This document shows, one piece after another, positions 4,762 to 8,312 of a stretch of DNA of 8,312 nt. Each line of letters begins with the position of its first letter. Position 1 is the first letter of the stretch. Under the pieces are notes generated by a model. It did not search any database. It saw only the letters and a list, made by a program, of their open reading frames with translations, and had not been told where the DNA came from. The stretch comes from Candidatus Omnitrophota bacterium (lineage in GTDB: Bacteria; Omnitrophota; Omnitrophia; Omnitrophales; Aquincolibacteriaceae), in NCBI GenBank assembly GCA_023246985.1, contig JAHFHJ010000058.1:1-8312 (forward strand), given 5' to 3'. A program made the position numbers and the translations under genes.

Positions 4762-7700
4762 ATGAGCCATAGCGACTTCGTTCATCTTCATTGTCACACG
4801 GAATACAGTCTCCTCGACGCGACCTGCAAGATCCATGAGCTCATGACGCGTTCCAAAGAGCTCCGTTTCCCGGCGCTTGCCATGACCGATAACGGCAATC
4901 TCTTCGGCGCCATTCAGTTCTATTCCAGGGCCATGAAAGAAGGGATCAAACCCATCATCGGCATGAGCGCTTATGTGGCTCCCGGATCCCGCCTCGAGAA
5001 ACAAGCGCATGGCGTCAAGGAGGCCTCCTTTCATCTCACGCTTCTGGCCGCTGACGAAAAGGGTTATCGGAATCTGATGAAGCTCGCAAGTATCGGATAC
5101 ACGGAAGGTTTTTATTACCGGCCGCGCGTCGACAAGGAAATGCTTCGGGAGCATTCGGAAGGTCTGATCGCGCTCAGCGGCGGACTGAAAGGGGAGGTTC
5201 CTTACTATCTTTATCATGACCAGATGCATGACGCCCGCAAGGTCGCGGAAGAATATGCCGGGATCTTCGGAGAGGACTGTTTTTTCCTCGAGATCATGGA
5301 TCATGGGCTGGAGCCGCAGAAACGGGTCATCCAGGGTTCGCAAAAGATCGCCCAGGATCTCAAGCTTGGCCTCGTCGCGACCAACGACGTGCATTACATC
5401 CATCAAAATCAGGCGATGGCGCACGACGCGCTTATCTGCATCGGGACGGGTTCGAAGCTTGAAGAGCCGAACCGCATGCGCTATCAAGGCAATCAATATT
5501 ATCTCCGGTCCGCGGAGGAGATGAAAAGTCTTTTCCGGGATCTCCCCGAGGCCCTCCGTTCGACGATTGAGATTGCGGAGCGCTGCAATCTCGAGCTCGA
5601 TTTCAACAAGATCTTCCTGCCGCAATTCGCGCCGCCCGACGGGAAAACGCAGGTTCAATACATGGAAGAGCTTTGCTTCAGGTTCCTTCGTGAACGATTC
5701 TCGGGCGAGATCCCTCCGGAGTACGAGGCGCGTTTACGCACGGAGATTACGCTCATCCACAAGATGGGTTATATCAGTTATTTCCTGATCGTTTGGGATT
5801 TCATCCGGTTTGCCCGGGAGAAGCATATTCCGGTGGGGCCCGGACGCGGTTCGGCCGCCGGCAGTCTGGTCGCCTACGCGCTTCATATCACGGATATCGA
5901 TCCCATCCGGCACCATCTCTATTTTGAGCGGTTTCTCAATCCCGAACGCGTGAGCATGCCGGATATCGATATTGATTTCTGTTACGAACGCCGCGACGAA
6001 GTGATCGATTACGTGAAGCGTAAATACGGCGCGCAGAACGTGGCGCAAATCATCACCTTCGGGACGATGGCGGCGAAGGCGGCGGTGCGCGACGTCGGAC
6101 GGGTGATGGGGATCCCGTACGGGGAGGTGGACCGCATTGCAAAATTGATTCCGCTGGAGCTGAAGATCACGATCAAGCAGGCTCTGGAGCGCGAACCCGC
6201 GCTCAAGGAGATGGCCGCCGCCGACGTCCGTATGGCCCAACTTATAGAAACCTCGCAAGCGCTCGAAGGCCTCTCACGGCACGCGTCGATCCACGCGGCC
6301 GGAGTGGTGATCTCGGACGTGCCGCTTACCGAGCACGTGCCGCTTTATAAGACCGAAGACCAGATCTGCACGCAATATACGATGAAGGATCTGGAGAAGA
6401 TCGGTCTTCTCAAGATGGATTTTCTGGGTCTCAAGACGCTCACGGTGATCGATGAAGCCGTCAAAATCGTCCGGAAAATGCGCGGCGTGAGCATTGACAT
6501 TACGAAGCTTCCGGAAGACGATCCCGCGACTTACGAAATGCTTGCCAAAGGCGACGCGCTGGGGGTGTTCCAGCTGGAAAGTTCGGGGATGCGCGATCTT
6601 CTTAAAAAAATGAAGCCGAGCCGTTTCGAACATCTCGTGGCGCTCTTGGCGCTCTATCGTCCCGGACCTCTCGGAAGCGGCATGGTGGATGATTTCATCA
6701 AGCGCATGCGCGACCCCAAGCTTATCCAATACGATCATCCGGCGCTTGAACCGAGTCTCAAAGAAACTTACGGCGTCATTCTTTATCAGGAGCAGGTGAT
6801 GAGAATCGTCAGTGATCTCGCCGGCTTCACGCTCGCGCAGGCCGATTCGCTTCGCCGCGCCATCGGGAAAAAAATCCCGGAGGTGATGGCGAAGGAGAAG
6901 AAGGCTTTCATGGACGGCGCCATGAAACGGGGGGTCAAGGAAAAAGTCGTCGAGAAGATCTGGGAACTCATTGATTTCTTCTCGGGGTATGGTTTCAATA
7001 AATCCCATTCCACGGCCTACGCGGCGGTGTCCTATCAGACGGCCTATCTCAAGGCCCATTATCCCGTCGAATTTATGACCGCGCTTCTGACCTCGGAAAT
7101 GAACAATACCGACAAGGTGGTGCAGTACATCGAGGCCGCCAAGAAGATGGGGATCGACGTTCTGCCTCCCGCGGTGAACGAAAGCTTTTCGGATTTTACC
7201 TGCGCCGCGGATCATATCCTGTTCGGGCTTGCGGCCGTCAAAAATGTCGGTTCCACGGCGATCGAATCCATCATTGCCGCCCGAATCAAGGAAGGTCCCT
7301 TTCGCTCGCTTTTTGATTTTATCCAGCGCGTGGATCTCAGGACCTGCAATCGCAAGGTTTTGGAGAGTCTGATCAAGTGCGGCGCCTTCGATGAATGGAA
7401 GCTTCACCGTTCCCAGTTGTTGACCATGCTCGACGCCGTCCTGGATATGGGGGCGAATCTCCAGAAGGACCGGAGCCGCGGGCAGCTTTCCTTTTTCGGG
7501 AGCGGCGGGGAAGCGCATGAGGGTTTTCACGATCCTCAGGCCGCGGTCCCGGATATTCCGGAATGGCCGGAGAATCAAAAACTGGCGTATGAGCGGGAAT
7601 TGATCGGTTTTTATGTTTCCTCCCATCCGCTTTCAAAATACGCCAAGATCCTTAAAAACTACGCGACCGCGACCACGGCCAACCTTTCGGAGTTCAATCA

Positions 7701-8205
7701 TCAAGCCGAGGTGACGATCGGCGGGATCATTGATACGATCAAAGAGATCCTGACAAAAAAGGGAGATAAGATGGCGTTCCTAAGCCTTCAGGATCTGAAC
7801 GGCTCTTGCGAAACCGTGGTCTTCCCGAGCGTCTACAAGGCCGTCGGGACGCTGCTTCAAAAAGACGCGCTCATTTTTGTGAAAGGCAAGATCGACGCCC
7901 GCGACGATGTGGCGAAGCTCTTGGCCGATGAGATCGTGCCGCTCGAGGAAGTGCCCGAGCGTTTTACCCGCCTCCTCGCCATCACTCTCAAGACCGCCGG
8001 GTTGGGGCCCGAAGTGCTTCAGGAAGTGCGGAAGATCCTCATGAAACACAAGGGGGGCACGCCCGTTTATCTGACCCTTCAGGATCCCAAAGGACGCATG
8101 ACGGTTCTGGATTCCGGCGAGAATCTCAAGGTGGCAACTTCGGATGTCCTCTTCGACGAGCTCGAGCGTCTTTTAGGCGAAAACTCCGTCAAGATCCGCT
8201 CGTAG
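4762..8205 (+). CDS. dnaE: DNA polymerase III subunit alpha
   Basis: This is the replicative DNA polymerase catalytic subunit, 1147 residues, close to the roughly 1160 of E. coli DnaE. ATG 4762 is chosen because conservation begins at F-V-H-L-H-C-H-T-E-Y-S (6-16). An in-frame TTG at 4714 would only add translated repeat. A PHP domain comes first. The polymerase core has G-P-G-R-G-S-A-A-G-S, the catalytic aspartate cluster P-D-I-D-I-D-F (Asp401, 403, 405) and K-M-D-F-L-G-L-K (Asp553). Next are G-F-N-K-S-H-S-T-A-Y, a helix-hairpin-helix region, a likely beta-clamp motif Q-L-S-F-F (908-912), an OB fold, and a C-terminal tail that probably binds the clamp loader/tau. Two usual PHP metal-ligand positions are changed: T-D-N-G-N (Asn44, usually His) and G-M-S-A-Y (Ser69, usually Glu). 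No good Shine-Dalgarno precedes the start. It follows guaA by 103 bp and may share its transcript. Confidence 0.96.
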   Translation: MSHSDFVHLHCHTEYSLLDATCKIHELMTRSKELRFPALAMTDNGNLFGAIQFYSRAMKEGIKPIIGMSAYVAPGSRLEKQAHGVKEASFHLTLLAADEKGYRNLMKLASIGYTEGFYYRPRVDKEMLREHSEGLIALSGGLKGEVPYYLYHDQMHDARKVAEEYAGIFGEDCFFLEIMDHGLEPQKRVIQGSQKIAQDLKLGLVATNDVHYIHQNQAMAHDALICIGTGSKLEEPNRMRYQGNQYYLRSAEEMKSLFRDLPEALRSTIEIAERCNLELDFNKIFLPQFAPPDGKTQVQYMEELCFRFLRERFSGEIPPEYEARLRTEITLIHKMGYISYFLIVWDFIRFAREKHIPVGPGRGSAAGSLVAYALHITDIDPIRHHLYFERFLNPERVSMPDIDIDFCYERRDEVIDYVKRKYGAQNVAQIITFGTMAAKAAVRDVGRVMGIPYGEVDRIAKLIPLELKITIKQALEREPALKEMAAADVRMAQLIETSQALEGLSRHASIHAAGVVISDVPLTEHVPLYKTEDQICTQYTMKDLEKIGLLKMDFLGLKTLTVIDEAVKIVRKMRGVSIDITKLPEDDPATYEMLAKGDALGVFQLESSGMRDLLKKMKPSRFEHLVALLALYRPGPLGSGMVDDFIKRMRDPKLIQYDHPALEPSLKETYGVILYQEQVMRIVSDLAGFTLAQADSLRRAIGKKIPEVMAKEKKAFMDGAMKRGVKEKVVEKIWELIDFFSGYGFNKSHSTAYAAVSYQTAYLKAHYPVEFMTALLTSEMNNTDKVVQYIEAAKKMGIDVLPPAVNESFSDFTCAADHILFGLAAVKNVGSTAIESIIAARIKEGPFRSLFDFIQRVDLRTCNRKVLESLIKCGAFDEWKLHRSQLLTMLDAVLDMGANLQKDRSRGQLSFFGSGGEAHEGFHDPQAAVPDIPEWPENQKLAYERELIGFYVSSHPLSKYAKILKNYATATTANLSEFNHQAEVTIGGIIDTIKEILTKKGDKMAFLSLQDLNGSCETVVFPSVYKAVGTLLQKDALIFVKGKIDARDDVAKLLADEIVPLEEVPERFTRLLAITLKTAGLGPEVLQEVRKILMKHKGGTPVYLTLQDPKGRMTVLDSGENLKVATSDVLFDELERLLGENSVKIRS

Positions 8206-8206
8206 C

Positions 8207-8241
8207 GTTAACTCCAGACATGGCTTGAAGTTACAAGTTAA
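8207..8241. repeat. Possible decayed heptamer inverted repeat after dnaE
   Basis: AAGTTAC and AAGTTAA are adjacent 7-base units at 8228-8241, and GTTAACT at 8207-8213 is an inverted partner (8208-8213 pairs perfectly with 8236-8241). It resembles a short remnant of the heptamer palindromes seen before guaA and dnaE, but two units are too few to be sure. No T tract follows directly, so it is not called as a terminator. Confidence 0.3.
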
Positions 8242-8245
8242 ATCC

Positions 8246-8274
8246 TTGACAAAGCTTTCCTGATTTGCTATTTT
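8246..8274 (+). promoter_or_regulatory. Predicted sigma-70 promoter for a gene beyond the right edge
   Basis: TTGACA at 8246-8251, a 17-bp spacer, and TATTTT at 8269-8274 give a consensus -35 at ideal spacing with a weaker -10. The predicted start is near 8281. No start codon with a ribosome binding site is seen before the window ends, so the gene served is unknown. Confidence 0.55.
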
Positions 8275-8312
8275 TTTGCATCTTCAAACAGGATAAGCAG
8301 TTGGATAAAATC

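Overview
The window reads as chromosomal DNA of a GC-rich, Gram-negative-type bacterium, most likely an uncultivated lineage such as Omnitrophota (OP3). That placement is an inference. It rests on the exported protein whose mature N-terminus runs G-K-V-E-L-T-T-Y-Y-P-A-P-T-G-E-Y-N, followed by a 'G-T-V-Y-Y ... L-Y-V-C-D-G-T-Q-W' segment; on the neighbouring pilin-like tail; and on the dense REP-like and heptameric spacer repeats. No rRNA is present to settle it. All convincing genes are on the + strand.

Left part (1-1389): the C-terminal end of a type IV pilin/pseudopilin-like protein, then a complete exported, cysteine-bearing protein of unknown function. The exported-protein gene lies between two same-orientation copies (321-440 and 1398-1528) of a compound palindromic repeat. 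It could therefore be a recombinable surface-protein cassette.

Middle spacer (1390-1861): 470 bp without a convincing protein gene. It holds the second compound repeat, a near-consensus sigma-70 promoter (1549-1578), and a strong intrinsic terminator (1621-1665) only about 40 nt beyond the predicted transcription start. This layout suggests an approximately 80-nt small RNA or an attenuated leader. A further palindromic block between two 13-nt direct repeats follows, ending in short heptamer units just before the guaB3 ribosome binding site.

Right part (1862-8205): three housekeeping genes in series. They are guaB3 (CBS-less IMP dehydrogenase, IMP to XMP), guaA (GMP synthetase, XMP to GMP) and dnaE (replicative DNA polymerase III alpha). 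The first two are consecutive steps of GMP synthesis; dnaE is a plausible operon partner. The guaB3-guaA and guaA-dnaE spacers (94 and 103 bp) share an architecture but not a sequence: two inverted arms built from degenerate 7-bp units around a central loop, ending a few bases before the next start codon. Neither guaA nor dnaE has a recognisable Shine-Dalgarno sequence, whereas the exported-protein gene and guaB3 have strong ones. A sigma-70-like promoter at 8246-8274 points to another gene beyond the right edge.

The most unusual feature is this family of degenerate heptamer/inverted-repeat spacers in front of each housekeeping gene, together with the promoter-terminator unit in the guaB3 upstream region.
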